DNA of 64,000 nt from Portulaca oleracea (lineage: Eukaryota > Streptophyta > Magnoliopsida > Caryophyllales > Portulacaceae), in the NCBI GenBank assembly GCA_029582165.1, contig CM055887.1:16291190-16355189 (forward strand), written 5' to 3'. This document shows positions 46,077 to 58,696 of the stretch, one piece after another. The translations under genes were made by a program, and so were the position numbers. The notes under the pieces are model-generated. The model ran no database searches. It worked only from the letters and a program-made list of their open reading frames with translations, and was not told where the DNA came from. Each line of letters begins with the position of its first letter. The first letter of the stretch is position 1.

Positions 46077-49000
46077 TGTAAAACACCGAAAAATGCTATT
46101 GTGTTACCATTAAAATTTCTGACGTGCATTACTTTCCGTTTGTTTATATGAGTTGTTATCACACGGAGCTATTAGGAACGCGAGTGAGTTCGTTAGAATT
46201 TTTAGAGTCTTAAAAGTATCAGTTAGAGACTTTTTGGGTATCGGTTAAAATTATTTGGGATCAGTTTGTAAAAACTGTTTAAGGAAAGATGTTGTTTTAG
46301 GAAAAGAATAAATTGGAAGGGTGTTACTAACACCTATGTTCTATTTGTACTAATTTTACCCTAATTTTCTCCCTCTATAAATACCCTATTTGGATCCCTA
46401 CCCCAATAAACTAATACCCTAGAAATCTACATCAGCCGCAAAAACCCATATTCTATTCTCTCTCCCCCTCCTCCCTTTCTCCCTCTGCTTCACCCCGAGG
46501 CCACGCACCACCACACCACCCACCAATACACCACCATCAACCACCCTCCTTCCTCTCCCATTTTGACGCCGGCCGCCACCCCGCCCTATTCTGACCACCA
46601 CCGAGCCATTTCCGGCTACCTCGCCGCCCAACGCACCGCAACTGACCTCCCCAAAAACTCCTTGCTCGGTTCCACTTCTACACAACCAGTCGCGCCACCA
46701 CGATCCACCACCGCAGCACCGACGCCCAGCGGAGGCACCGATGACCACCCTGGCACCGACGACCACCGTCCCCAACTCCGGCGAGGACGACGCCAGCTCC
46801 AGTGACTCTCCCACCCTCTTTTCTTTCCATTTCTATTTTTTCCTGCTGCCACCCCCTCGCCGCCGACGACCACGGCGCCAGCGACCTCCGAGCCGCCACC
46901 ATCGCCGCCGCAGCACCACCGTCGACCTCCTCAACTGTTTGATCCCCCTCTTCTGCTTAGTAAAGCTCTAAAACCTTTCTTGTTATTTGCTTTCATTTGT
47001 CTATGTGTATACATAATACATGGTTAAATCTTGCTAAGTGAAGTATTTGAATGTGTAAGAATCAGTAGTGACCATATGAGTATTGATTAGTTAGAATTGG
47101 TTAGGGTTGATGCATATGAATATCACTATGAGGTAATTTTTGCAAGTAATGTAAGAAGGTTCTGTTTATGCATGAATAGGATGATAGTCATTTATTATTA
47201 ATTGCTTTTATAGGAGATGGGTATGGTATTATCCTTGCTAGACTAAGGTTGGTATTTAATATTAGATAATGCATGATAGCTCTTATTTTCTTAAGTATGC
47301 TATTATTGTGTTAATAAGGGTGTACGAGGGTTCTTGGTTAAAAGAGTAAGTTTGTTTGAGTTTTAGGAATGATAAGTAAATATTAAGTTTCGTAATTTAT
47401 TATTATGTTTCGTAATTTTATTATTATGTTTCGTAATATTATTATTAAGTTCGTAAGTTACTAAGTTTCGTATCGTTATTAATAAGTTTTCATAAATTAT
47501 TAAGTTTCCGTAATATTACTATTAAGTCTCGTGTTATTATTATAAAGTTTCCATGACTTTATTAAGTTTCCATATTATTTTAAAGATTCTTAGTATTATT
47601 AGTTTCATGATTTTATTTTAAAAGTTTCATGTTATTATTATAAAGTTCAGGTTATTGGTTTCATGTTATTATTTTAGAGTTTCATGTTATTATTAATATT
47701 AAGGTTTCGTGTTTTTATTATTATAAAGTTTCGTATTTTCATGATTATTATAAAGTTCATATTATTATTATTAAGTTCCAAGTATTATTAAGTTTCCAAG
47801 TTATTATTAAGTTATTGTATTATTAATAAGTTTTCATGTGGCTACTTTCATAGTACTTCTTTTGTTAAGGCTTGTATTACTATTTTTGAGTACTTATTAT
47901 TATTACCAAGTTCATGTTATTATGGAGTCCTTATGTGAAGTGTGCAATCTTAGTCTTTCATGTCTTTGCTAAAGTTTAGATGTTTTTGGGTTGGATTATG
48001 ATGACTTTGGAAACCTAGAAATATACTAGGAAAAGGGAAGTTGTAGATGAGAGTGCATGGTCTAGTATGTTATTGCATGATTAATGGCATAGTTGTAATT
48101 TGTGGGAATAGTACCATGCAAAGTTTTATGTCTAGGGTTGTTCTTGTCCTTAAAGCTAGTTATTATTTGATTAAGGTGGAGTTATTGTTGACATGATGTT
48201 ATGTGATTATATTGCATGTTACATGGTTAGTTTAGTTGTAAGAAATTGTTAAGTTGGGGAAATGGTAGAAATTGTATGAATTAGCTATCGTGGAGAGAGA
48301 GTTTTAATTTTAGAATTATTATTCGAATCCTAGGTCCGAGCGAGACGACGAATTAGTAGCTCCTGTGTGTAAGTGATTGCAGAAAAGAGAAGTTGTCCCG
48401 ATATTATTTCTGAGATTGTGCACATCCGATTTCTCGACCGCCATCCATTCTGAGGATCTGAGATCCTGTTCTGATTCTGAGTTTTGATATTCTGGGGATA
48501 GGCAAATCCCGCCCGCATAATAAAATTCTGATTGTTTTCTGAGGAAAGGATTACTATGTTTCTAATTTACGTTTCGATTTACGATTTGATTTACGTTTCT
48601 GATGTCTGATTTCAGAGTTTAAAAGTGTCAGTTGAGGTTTTCTGGAACGTTGTGTTTTTCTGAGTTGGAAGTTGGTACTGTTGGTTTATAAGTTTTGTTA
48701 TTTCTGAAACTCTGGTTATTTCTGATCTCTGGATATTTCTGGGTTGGGTTTCAAATGAGTTGTAAAAAGGTTTGACTTGTTCCCCTCCCCTAAAATGGTT
48801 TGAAATGAACTTTAAACTGTTTTGACAGTTAGGGGTAGACATTATTGAGGTTTCCCCCTCATGTTGTGAATGTTTTGTTTTCAGGTGAAGATCAATTATG
48901 TGATAGGGACGGGCAATAGAAGTGAGGACGTTGGAGTTAGCCATTTGAGAATAAAGTTTAGTTTATGTTTAGACTTGAAGTTTAGTAATGTTGAATTTAT

Positions 49001-49212
49001 GTTGTTCTAGAATTCGAAGTTCTTTTCATTGTTAAATTAAAGTAAACAATTATCGCTGGTTGTTAGTTTCCTTTCTTGCCTTGTATCTCTTCGGAGGTAC
49101 GGCAGTAACGCCCAATTTAATAAAAAAGAAAAAAAAATGAGTCTTCCGCTGTTAATGTTAGTCAACGTTTGGCTTTGACCGTTAAGTTTAGAATTGAATT
49201 TCCGAGGCGTTA

Positions 49213-49214
<2 letters not shown>
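46077..49214 (+). mobile_element. Solo LTR of the Tekay-like family, copy 2
   Basis: Starts TGTAAAACACCG, ends GGCGTTACA, 3138 bp. Flanks CTAGA and CTATA are a 5-bp duplication with one mismatch. A TATA-like ctataaata near 46374 is followed by a C-rich block (46440-46960). The last 450 bp (CGGAGGTACGGCAGTAACGC) match the other two LTRs well. Confidence 0.8.
47385..47840. repeat. Degenerate AT-rich minisatellite inside solo LTR copy 2
   Basis: Tens of tandem variants of a unit like TTATTAAGTTTCGTAAT, about 20-30 bp each. No such expansion is evident in the LTRs at 99-11343 or 51288-54753. Confidence 0.75.

Positions 49215-49254
<40 letters not shown>
49215..49254. repeat. (TA)n microsatellite
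   Basis: About nineteen TA units directly after the solo LTR. Confidence 0.95.
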
Positions 49255-49258
<4 letters not shown>

Positions 49259-49578
49259 ATCCACATTATTTAAGGGAAATTGAAATCTAATAAACCAACC
49301 TTTAAGGGTCTTTTGAAATAACGAACCAACCTTGAACATTAATATTGAACGAACTAACCTTGACATGTTATTTTTTCCAGCGAACCTCCGACGAGTCTCA
49401 CTCGTCGGAAAGCTGACTTAGTGGGGGTGGATGCTGACTTGGATTATTTAAGAGCCAAAAAAAAAAGAAAAGTTAATTAAGGCATGTGCTGTGTTTTTTT
49501 ATCTGCCAAATCACTATTCCCCTTTATTTTTTTTACTGTACACCTCACCCACCTCTATTAACTCCCATTCTCTCTAAC

Positions 49579-49579
<1 letters not shown>

Positions 49580-49631
<52 letters not shown>
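49580..49631. repeat. (CT)n(CA)n microsatellite in the left arm
   Basis: Simple dinucleotide runs that create spurious open frames on both strands. Confidence 0.95.
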
Positions 49632-49976
49632 ACCCCAGCCCCAAGCCCCCGACCCCGACCCATCCCCCCCACCCCAACCTCTCACTCTCTCTTTCAACCA
49701 CCCTCACCACTGCCACCACCACCTCCACTGCCAGCCATCTCCACCACCACAACCTCCACCTCACCCCCCTGGACGACAACAAGAGATCGACGCTTGCTTC
49801 GCCGAGTGAAAGCCTCCGATCGATCTCGACGATCACATCCAAAAATTTTCAAGCAATATCCCTTCAATTCCTCACCTGAAAATTATAAAAACCCATTATC
49901 CACCTTGATTTATCTCCAGTTTTTTCTGAATTCTTCATTACCCATTCCAAGAATCAAGATTTCCAGCTGAAATTTT

Positions 49977-50215
49977 CAGTACCCAGTTCAAAAGCTAATA
50001 CTTTCAGCTCAAATTTGCAGTACCCAGTTCAAAAGCCAAGAGTTTAGCTGAAATTTCCAGTGCCCAATTCAAAAGTTATACTTTCAACTCAAATTTGCAG
50101 TACCCAGTTCAAAAACCAAGATTTTCAGCTGAAATTGCAGTGCCCAGTTCAAAAGTTGAGATTTTTGCTGAAATTTCCGGTACCTAGTTGAAAAGTTCCC
50201 ATTTTGATCTGTCCC
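49977..50215. repeat. About 40-bp tandem repeat, six units, in the foldback loop
   Basis: Units start CAGTACCCAGTTCAAAAG or close variants. They seem to alternate between an ACTTTCARCTCAAATTTG half and an AGCTGAAATTTC half, hinting at an 80-bp dimer. Confidence 0.8.
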
Positions 50216-50495
50216 AGTTCGAAATTAGTGATTTTTGGTGAATTTTGCAATACCCGGTTGCTAAAAAATGAGTTTATTTGAGACAAATTTTGATTCTGAT
50301 CAGGTTGTTCTTGAGTCAATTTGACGCCATTTACTCGAAGATTGGAACGACCCTCGAATTGGAGCTCCATTTTCAGTCGGATCCTCGGGCCCAGATGGCT
50401 GGCAGTGGAGGTGGTGGTGGCAGTGGTGAGGGTGGTTGAGAGAGAGAGAGAGTAAGAGGTTAGGGGTGGGGGGATGGGTCGGGGCTGTTAGAGAG

Positions 50496-50543
<48 letters not shown>

Positions 50544-50861
50544 TGTGAGAGAGAGTGAGAGAGAGAAAGGGAGTTAATAGAGGTGGGTGAGGTGTACGGT
50601 AAAAAAAATAAAGGGGAATAGTGATTTGGCAGATAAAAAAACACAACACATGCCTCAATTTATTTTTCTTTTTTTTTGGCTCTTAAATTATACAAGTCAG
50701 CATCCGCCACCGCCAAGTCAGCTTTTCGACGAGTGAGACTCGTCGGAGGTTCGCTGGAAAAAATAACATGTCAAGGTTGGTTCGTTCAATATTAATGTTC
50801 AAAGTTGGTTCGTTATTTCAAAGGACCCTCAAAGGTTGGTTTATTAGATTCCAATTTCCCT

Positions 50862-51111
50862 ATATATAATCATGTAATATTAATGTATGCATTAATGTGT
50901 ATGTTTGCATTGATAACTCTTCTTTCTTTTCCCTTTTTTTTTTCTTATTCACTATTTTTATATTCTTTATTCTTTTAAATAAGAAAACTATTCTGTTTAT
51001 TTTTCATTTTTATCTTTTTTTATAATTATTTTAAATATAACCTTAGTAACATTTTCAATAGTACAGATGGTTTACTTGCATCCCGTGCAATGCACGGATC
51101 TAAGTACTATA

Positions 51112-51181
<70 letters not shown>

Positions 51182-51287
51182 CTGGGTACAAAGGAAGAAG
51201 ATAGGAATATATGTATTTCAATATGGGCAATTTGGGAAAGTTAAAATTAATCAATTTTACTTTTTCTTAAAAATAATGTAATAATAG
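50862..51287. other. AT-rich DNA with a long (TA)n tract
   Basis: 51119-51179 is about thirty TA units. CCGTGCA-A-TGCACGG at 51083-51097 is a perfect 7-bp-arm palindrome. No gene. Confidence 0.6.
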
Positions 51288-54200
51288 TGCAAAACCCCGA
51301 AAAATTCGAATGTGTTGACCGTAACATCGTTAATAATTTAAGTTGACATTGTTAAAATTTGAGAATTTATCGGCGACTATTTCTGCTAACACTTGAGCTG
51401 GTAGGACTACGACCGTTGAGAGATTAACATGGATATTTTAATAATTTTCCATGTGCAAGGAAGTAAGAGTAATTTGGCAATTTTATGTGATTGATATTAT
51501 ATGACTTTATGTGTGTTTCTTTTAATTATTTCTGAATTATGTGTTTTAGTTTTATTATTTTGTGGTTATTATTCTTAGTTAGAAAAATATATTTTATTTT
51601 ATTTTTTCTTATTACTATTATTAGCAGCTGGTTTAATTATTTTATTTTACAAAATTATTTTCTACGTTAATTAGTTTCAATACAAGTTAACTAAAAACCC
51701 TACTTACTAAGACCTACCTCCCTCCTCCCTCCCTTGCTGCAACCGCCAGCGACACACGAACACCCAGCGCCGCCTCCCTTCGCCGTCGACACAACCCGCA
51801 GTCCCGAAGTACCACCGCAAACCACCACGACCGCCGCCCAGACCACCGTCCGAAGACGCCATTACCACCGCACCACCACGCCACTACCGTCGCAACCGCT
51901 GGAGAAACGAAAGGATCGATCTCTGTCGCTGCTGTTTTCGTCATTGCTGTGTTTGTCCAGCCACCATCGTGACCCTGCCGAGGCTGACCTTCGCCGACGA
52001 CTCCCCACCATTCAACGTCGCCGCTGCCGTTGACCTCCGCCTGACCGCCACTCGCCCAACCCTCTCAGTAAACCCTAAACCTGTTTTACTGTTCTATTCG
52101 TTTACTGTCATTGTTTATCATTATTCATACTAATTGCTTTTTTTTTTTTACCTTATAATTTGATTGTGATTCATGTTATTCATATATAAAAACTCATGTT
52201 GATAATATGCTGGGAGTAAGTGTTTGATTTTGTTGGTAAATTATCAATCTTTGCTCATATATATGATGTACATTGTTAGTTCATGAAAAAACATATTTAG
52301 GGGTTCGATTAGAGAAAATTATGGGACATAATTTACAGTGGCTATGTGCTTAAGTTATATTTTAGTGCTGGATGATGATGATTAGTTAAGGGTTTGGGTA
52401 TCAAGTGTATAATTTCTTTGCTTAGCATATTGTTAATAATGGTCAATACATGTGAAGTAGTGTTATTGTATGTGATTTATGTTAGAGTTTGTTTAGGGTT
52501 AATCCATGAAGTTTATTGGAAGTAATTTACTAATTTTATATGTTCATGTCCCTGTTTTAATGCATGATGATCGATAGTGAGTATAGGTTGTTTATTAGTT
52601 GCAAAAATATGTGATTAATGTAGTGTGTTTGGATAAATTATGTGTAGGGTTTGTGATAATAGTAGATTATGTATGAATTAGGTTTAAATCTTCTTATGGT
52701 TCTTGCAAATTAAATTATATTGTGTTCAGTAAAGTTTTGGTCTTTGGTGTAGTACTCGTATTATTTTGATTATTATCATGTGCAGTATCTATAATACGAG
52801 TTTTATCGATTTCTTTATTTAAAAATACTTCAAATTTGGTCATGAGTGAAGGTTTATTTTTATTGTTGTGTGAGATTTATTTTCATACGGTTTCGATGTC
52901 GAAAAATCGAGTTTTGTTATGATCTCTATGATTAGAATTATAAAGAAAATGCTTACTTTGAAAATTTAATGTTTTTATGTGAGTTTTGGTGTTAGTTTGG
53001 GTATGGATTGACCTTGGTTATGTTAGGGGGGTGAAGGGAAGATATTTGACCTTAGTAAACTATTTAGAGGCCCAAGTTGGAGTCCCGGAATAGTTAGATT
53101 AGAGTTAGGATCGAAAAACCCGAAATAAAAATAAAGCAGTTTGGACAAAATTGTTCTGTCATGCTATAACGATCACCATAAATTTTTTAGTCGAGCTTTA
53201 ATCTTACTATTCAGTCTGGAAGTTCCCTAGTGTGTTAGCGTTCATGAGAATTTTGCGGATCGTGTTTTCAAGGTGTATATTCTGAGTTATGACCCAACTA
53301 AATGACCTAGGTAAGAACTGGATATGTTTGATAGTTGATTGTTTTTGAGAACCTTAAAGTGTGTTTTAGGTCTCGGGGTCAACATAAAAGTTTTAGTAGA
53401 CATCCCGAGGTTTCTAGAAAGTCCAAAATCAAACCCATAGAATGTCGGAAAATCAAGTTATGGTCCTTCCTATGCGACTGATGCAATTTACCAGGTTTTA
53501 TGTTTTGATAATGTGTTATTGAGAAATATTGATTTGTTTGTAATATGCTAGTTAATTGAAATATGTGAATTGATTTAAAATGTTAAGTTATGAATTATGG
53601 GAATCTTATAGTGTTCCTAGGGGTGGGTTAGGCAAATTCCGTACGACGGGTATTGATTTTAGAAATTATTGTATTTTAGGTACGTTCTACACCGTTCGTT
53701 ATAGTGAGCTCAAGTGTATTCATGAAGTGAAGAGAAAATTGTCAGGTAATGCCTATGTCCTAAATCCCGCAGGGGTGCACTTTAATTGTTTTGATTGATT
53801 TTAAGTTGTTTTGCGGTTTGCATCCCGAATGGATTTTATGGTGAAAATTGACTGTCTATTTCATATGTTGATTACGTTCTTTTGAGTTGGTAAAATGTGG
53901 ACAGTCTTTTATGTGTGAATTGGAAATGGTTTTGAGAATTGGGAATGGATTGACGAAGACTAAAAAATTGTGTTTTTAAACCGGACTAATAAATCAAATG
54001 AGTTGTAAATGCGAGTTCGAGAAACATCTCCAAAGACCAGGTTTGTGGCATCTTGTAGGGGAAATGTCAAGAGATCAGGGATGCCTGATAAGTGCTACTT
54101 CCCCGGGTTTAAGTGTGTGCACGTTTGTGAAATGGATGGCCATCCGTATGAATGAGATTGTGATTAATTGATATTGATATTGAGATTGAGATTGAGATTG

Positions 54201-54753
54201 TGATGAGATCGAGATATACTTATATGCGAAGTCGTGGACTTCGAGGGCCAAATAAGGAAGGTTCGCCCGTTTAATAATTCTGTTGAACGATGGTTATGGT
54301 TGGTTGGGAAAGAAAATAGTTTATGAAAAGATTTGACTCGTTTACTTCTCCCCCTAAAATGAATTGAAATGGTTTTTAAAATGTTTTGACGGTTGGGGTA
54401 GACATTATTGAGTCCTCCTCATATTTTAAATGTTTTGTTTCTAGATGAAGAGTTCTGTGATGGGAACTAGCAAGTGAGGATGATTGTTAGAGTTTATTTC
54501 TGAATAAGGAGTTTAGCTGTGTGACCAGACTTGAAACCTTTAAGTAGTGTCTTTATGTTTTGAACCAAGAATGTTGTTCAAGTTTTAAGTTGAAGTATTA
54601 GTTTATTTTAATTAATCTCTGTTATATCTTGTATCTCTCCGGAGGTACGGCAGTGACGCTCGCTTTCTTTTATTCGACTTTTCCGCTGTTAATCGTTGGT
54701 CAATGCTAGGTTTGACTGTTAAATTATTAAAATTGAATTTCCAAGGCGTTACA
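51288..54753 (+). repeat. 5' LTR of a truncated Tekay-like element (copy 3)
   Basis: Starts TGCAAAACCCCG, ends GGCGTTACA, 3466 bp, colinear with the other two copies including a C-rich block at 51716-52060. It is followed by a primer site and the start of gag, so it is a 5' LTR rather than a solo LTR. The 3' LTR is not in the window. Confidence 0.85.
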
Positions 54754-54755
54754 AA

Positions 54756-54767
54756 TGGTATCAGAGC
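54756..54767 (+). promoter_or_regulatory. Primer binding site, tRNA-iMet type
   Basis: TGGTATCAGAGC, two bases after the LTR end. Confidence 0.9.
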
Positions 54768-54886
54768 TTGACACATGGATCTCCGAAGTCAACTTGACAC
54801 ATGACAATTTGTAATTTGTCAAAATAAAATAATTTATTTTTCATGTGTCATTCTCCCATTTGTTAACAAATTTTTGCCTCCTACCG

Positions 54887-54940
54887 ATGCCCCCTTCGAG
54901 AGCCAATCGCGATCATAACCATGCAGTATATAGAGCGGTT
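54887..54940 (+). pseudogene. Start of Tekay-like gag, truncated
   Basis: An ATG opens MPPSRANRDHNHAVYRA, like the MPPRRANR-type start of Tekay/Del Gag. After about 18 codons the sequence no longer resembles Gag, so the element was cut here by a later insertion or deletion. Confidence 0.6.
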
Positions 54941-55690
54941 GGGTCACAATTCTTGTTCAAACCCCCAAAACTAAGAATTAGGAAGTTGGGTCAACCAAAA
55001 CAACTTCTTTCATTTGGGTCACCCTTTTTTTTCTAGTTTGGGCTTAACCCAAATAGTACAAACAATACCTAGAACGATTTGCTCCCCCTTTTTTCTTTTT
55101 TATCATCATCATAAATTTTCCAATTGGATCAAATCTTACCAGAGATTATGAGATAAGATTTTTGATATTAGAATTGAGGTAGGATAAGGGAACTTGACAG
55201 ATCAATTGTTATATAAAGGGATCTTTTCGTGTCACTCTTCATTTGCCTACAACTCGTGGCTCATCTTATGTGATTTGTTTTTGGCAACGTTCCGGATGAT
55301 AATTCCAACCCCAAGGTATCATCACAGAGTCAATTAAAGTAGTTCTGCTGCTACAACTGAAGAAAGATGTGAAGTAAACTCAAAGTAACAAACTTTTCTT
55401 GCTGGATTGCTCAACCAATTTATATTTCATCTTGAAATTCATTCTTGTCTATCCTAAGAAGCAGCAAAGTCAGAAATTTTAGGAGGCCAGGAAATTTGTT
55501 GTAGGCTTACCCTCAGCAACATATGTTCAACGGTTCACAGGACCTCGAAAGCAGGGGAGGCCAGGAAATATGCGGATGAGGGAGGAGTATGTAAATCGAC
55601 AAAGAGTGAGACAACACAAATACAACTACTTGAGTTTATGTTAGGGGAAAAAGCAACTGCTTTCAAGGGGAGGATTATAAACATCATCAT
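54941..55690 (+). other. Unresolved retroelement debris
   Basis: Contains a TATA-like box (tataaaggg at 55214) and, at 55655-55680, AACTGCTTTCAAGGGGAGGA, which looks like the polypurine end of a copia element. No domain can be read, and I could not pair LTRs. Confidence 0.35.
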
Positions 55691-57031
55691 CAATTAAAAA
55701 AGGCAAAGATTGCAGGTTGCCTTTAATTTTTCTAGTTCTTCACGTAAGCACAAAGTTGTGCTTAGTTATTTTTTTCTTTTTAAAGTGAGCATCCAAGTGG
55801 GTCACAATTGGAGAAGAAATTCACCTCAAGACCCAAACTATGGCCCAAGACATCAAGAGAAGACACCCTATATCCAACATGGGTGCCAAAACAAGTAGAA
55901 GGATCCATTTTAGGGTCTAGAGAAGCAAAAAAAGTGTTCCTGCGAGCAACACGACCCGTGGCCGGGCAACACGGGTGGTGTTGGGGTCAATACAAACTAT
56001 GTTGGCCCCAGTTTATGACAAAATGTCATTTTAAGTCTCCTTAATTGCTATATAATTGCGATTCTGGCTGTTTTGTTCTTCATTCATACCTGCCATTACC
56101 ATCCATCACAGCGATACTCACCACCATATTCATCCATATTCCATCCACATTCGTGGTTAGTGCAAGATTGAGATTGAATTGAGTTTTTGAAGATTAATTC
56201 CATGTTTCCAATAGAAGTGGAGCAAAAGTCCCCGTAGATCATCACGCAAGCAAGGATCGATTTCCATCTCGGTTTATTTCTCTTTCTTATAGATTTCCAT
56301 GCTTTCTAGTATAGATTTTTATGTGTTTGTAGTTTAAATATGAATTGTGAGTAGTTTTAAATAATTTAACGGATAAACCCATTTTAGTTGCTTTCATGAA
56401 TTAAGTTTTGTTAGTTTGAACAAGTATTAATCTAGTTTGAATGTATTTTATTTAACCTTTGAATATGTATGTCATTGTTTTTGATTGGTCATCAAGAATG
56501 TGGATATTATTGAATGAAGTATCGAAACTCGAAAGGAGAAATTCGATAATTGGAATACTTAGGATTAAACTAATTATAAAATGAACTAGATATAGATGAT
56601 TTTATAATTAGGGGTCTTGTGATAATCGATCTTTAACTTAGTTAAAATTGAAATAACCACGAAAGTAGGTGATTGGTTTTACTAAGCAATTTGTTTCATT
56701 GCCAATAGCTCGCTACAAAATAAATTATGCAATTATTGACCATAAAATGTACCAAAGTAGTGACATACAAGCTTAATTCGCTTAACTAATTCGTAGAGTG
56801 ACTTAGGTTTATCTTCTGAACTTTTTCTTCATTGATTTATCCCTTGTGATTTGTGTGATTTGTGTTGCTTTATCATTAGAAGTAATTAGTAGTCATTAGA
56901 TTAATTTGAACCAAGACCCGAGCGATTTAGCGATTACATAGGAGACTAGTTTGGTGTGTAATTGAGCGAAGTCCCTGTGGGAACGACCTTGATATCAACT
57001 ACACGTACACCAATGCACTTGCGGCGTATCA
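55691..57031 (+). repeat. Decayed LTR related to that of the gag-pro element
   Basis: Read on the plus strand, 56200-57031 follows the minus-strand LTR of 1129-8833: ATAGATTTCCATGCTTTCTAG, ATGAATTGTGAGTAG, CCACGAAAGTAGGTG, GTCCCTGTGGGAACGACCTT and TGCACTTGCGGC, ending GTATCA. Two palindrome units (CACGACCCGTG at 55950 and a variant at 55970) lie in the 5' part. The left edge is approximate and no partner was found. Confidence 0.7.
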
Positions 57032-57227
57032 GCAGTCTAAACAAGAATGAGAAGTTGTGATTACCGGATGGTATGTTCAAATGGCTAGAGAATGTTCCTA
57101 TACTTCTCCACCTCTTTATACCTTTGGTCAAAGGACTTAATGAAGATCCTTAATGAGTATCTTGACCTTGACTAAGTCTATTAACCATGTGGTATAAAAG
57201 ATGATATAGTTATTGGATACTTAAATC
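57032..57227. other. Short unassigned stretch
   Basis: Nothing recognised. Confidence 0.3.
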
Positions 57228-57230
57228 TAA

Positions 57231-58455
57231 GGCCCTGTTTGGTCAGATTTAAGGAATGGAATGGGTATGGAATTAGAAACCTGGAGGGTTGGGTATGGAA
57301 TTAGAATCCATAATTGAAGTTGTTTGAAGAGAAACTAGAATGGATTTAAATTACATTTCTACTGTTTGGTGAGATGTTATGGAATGGAATTGAAGCTATT
57401 TTTATTTTGAAGTCATTATATATTGTAGGATTTATTTATGATAAAAATATATTATTTTAATTAGTTATAATTAATTTTTTTCAACAATTGAGAAACAACT
57501 CACTACCCATCACAGATTCATGTTTCTGCACATATATTTATCCCAAGAAAATCTTAATAGAAAGTCTCTCTTAAATCTCTCCATAGGTTTATGAAATTTC
57601 TACAACCAAAACTAAAATGCTCAAACGTAAAGTTATCCAATTCAACAAAATGTGAGCTTAATCCAAACACTCATCCCTCATTGCAATCAAACAGAAAGAA
57701 TCATATATTCAAAGCTCCCCAACCAAATCCTTATACCCAGTCCCTCGAAAACAACCCATACCCCTCCATCACCAACACCGAGTTCTTCCACCACTACTGA
57801 AATCTTTAATCTATGTAAACCTCCAACCTGAATTTCTTCAAAGGACTCCTCCGTCGGTGGGTCACCTGCCCTTTCGACCACCGCTAAGGGCTTGTCCCCG
57901 AATATCAGTGTTGCCCCGTCACACGACCTTGAACGGCGATGGGACTCGGAAGTCGATGACGGTCATCAGAAAATCAAGATGAACGGAAAGAAAAGAAAAG
58001 ATGGAAAAGAATATCAGAAGAGCATTTAGGGTTGGGCATCGGGAAAGCATTTGGAGCTGGGCATCGGATATCCCAGTGGTATTGAAGAAGTGTTGATGTT
58101 CGTGCAGTGGTTTCCGGTACCGATATCCCAGTGGGAAGCGGCAGTGCTCTTACCCCCTCTTTCTCTAAGTCGAAAAAGTGGAGTGAGAATGAAAAATGAT
58201 GAATGACAAAGAAATGAAAAATATCAGATCTAATTTATTTTTCTTTTAAATTAAAGTAGATATATGCTATCCTTGAGGGATAGAAATTTGATTCCCCTCA
58301 TATTTGGGGGGTATCTAATCCCTCCTATTTGAGGGGGATAGGAAATCCCAAGAGATTGTTATCCCATTCCTAAACATGCTCACCAAACATTAAAATCAGG
58401 AATTAGAACTCTTGGGATTCATATTCCATTCCCTTTTGTTTCACCAAACAACCCC
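57231..58455. mobile_element. PIF/Harbinger-like non-autonomous element
   Basis: 1225 bp with ends GGCCCTGTTTGGT and, inverted, GGGGTTGTTTGGT, and TAA duplications at 57228-57230 and 58456-58458. No transposase frame. It differs internally from the trio at 19-21 kb but shares the terminal and target type. Confidence 0.72.
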
Positions 58456-58458
58456 TAA

Positions 58459-58696
58459 TATAAAATCGAGATTATGACTTAATGGTGAAGATTATATAGC
58501 CGTTGGAACATTAAAACAACTTCTGGGCCTCAACACGGTCCGTGTTGAGCCCAGGAAGCTCAATCTTGCTCTCTGGAGATAGCACGACTTGTGCTTGACT
58601 TATATTCACCCGTGTTGATCAAACATCTTATGCTTATCCTATATATGACTCTTATACATGTTATACATGATTTGCCACGCTATATAATCTTCTTAT
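58459..58696 (+). other. LTR-like fragment with a palindrome
   Basis: CAACACGG-T-CCGTGTTG at 58531-58547 is a perfect 17-bp palindrome, related to the 21-bp array units. CACGACTTGTG and CACCCGTGTTG variants follow. Likely a fragment of an LTR of the same general kind. Confidence 0.5.

Larger units (their letters stand above)
49273..50861. mobile_element. Foldback element with 470-bp inverted arms
   Basis: Arms 49273-49741 and 50392-50861 are inverted copies of each other, ending AGGGAAATTG and CAATTTCCCT. The 650-bp loop contains a 40-bp tandem repeat. Arms include (CT)n and a C-rich stretch; a (TA)n(GA)n tract sits in the right arm. Each arm also has an internal perfect hairpin, CCGACGAGT-CTC-ACTCGTCGG at 49388-49408. 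No transposase; target duplication not settled. Confidence 0.82.

Noticed and set aside
49486..49842. Open frames in the foldback arm as genes
   Set aside because: They come from CT/CA microsatellites and C-rich sequence on both strands.
51288..54753. Third Tekay-like LTR as a solo LTR with AATAG/AATGG duplication
   Set aside because: A perfect 12-base primer site and a gag start follow the right end, so it is a 5' LTR; the near match of flanks is probably chance.
57591..57800. 69-codon frame inside the PIF-like element as a transposase or captured gene
   Set aside because: Too short, compositionally biased and without recognisable motifs.
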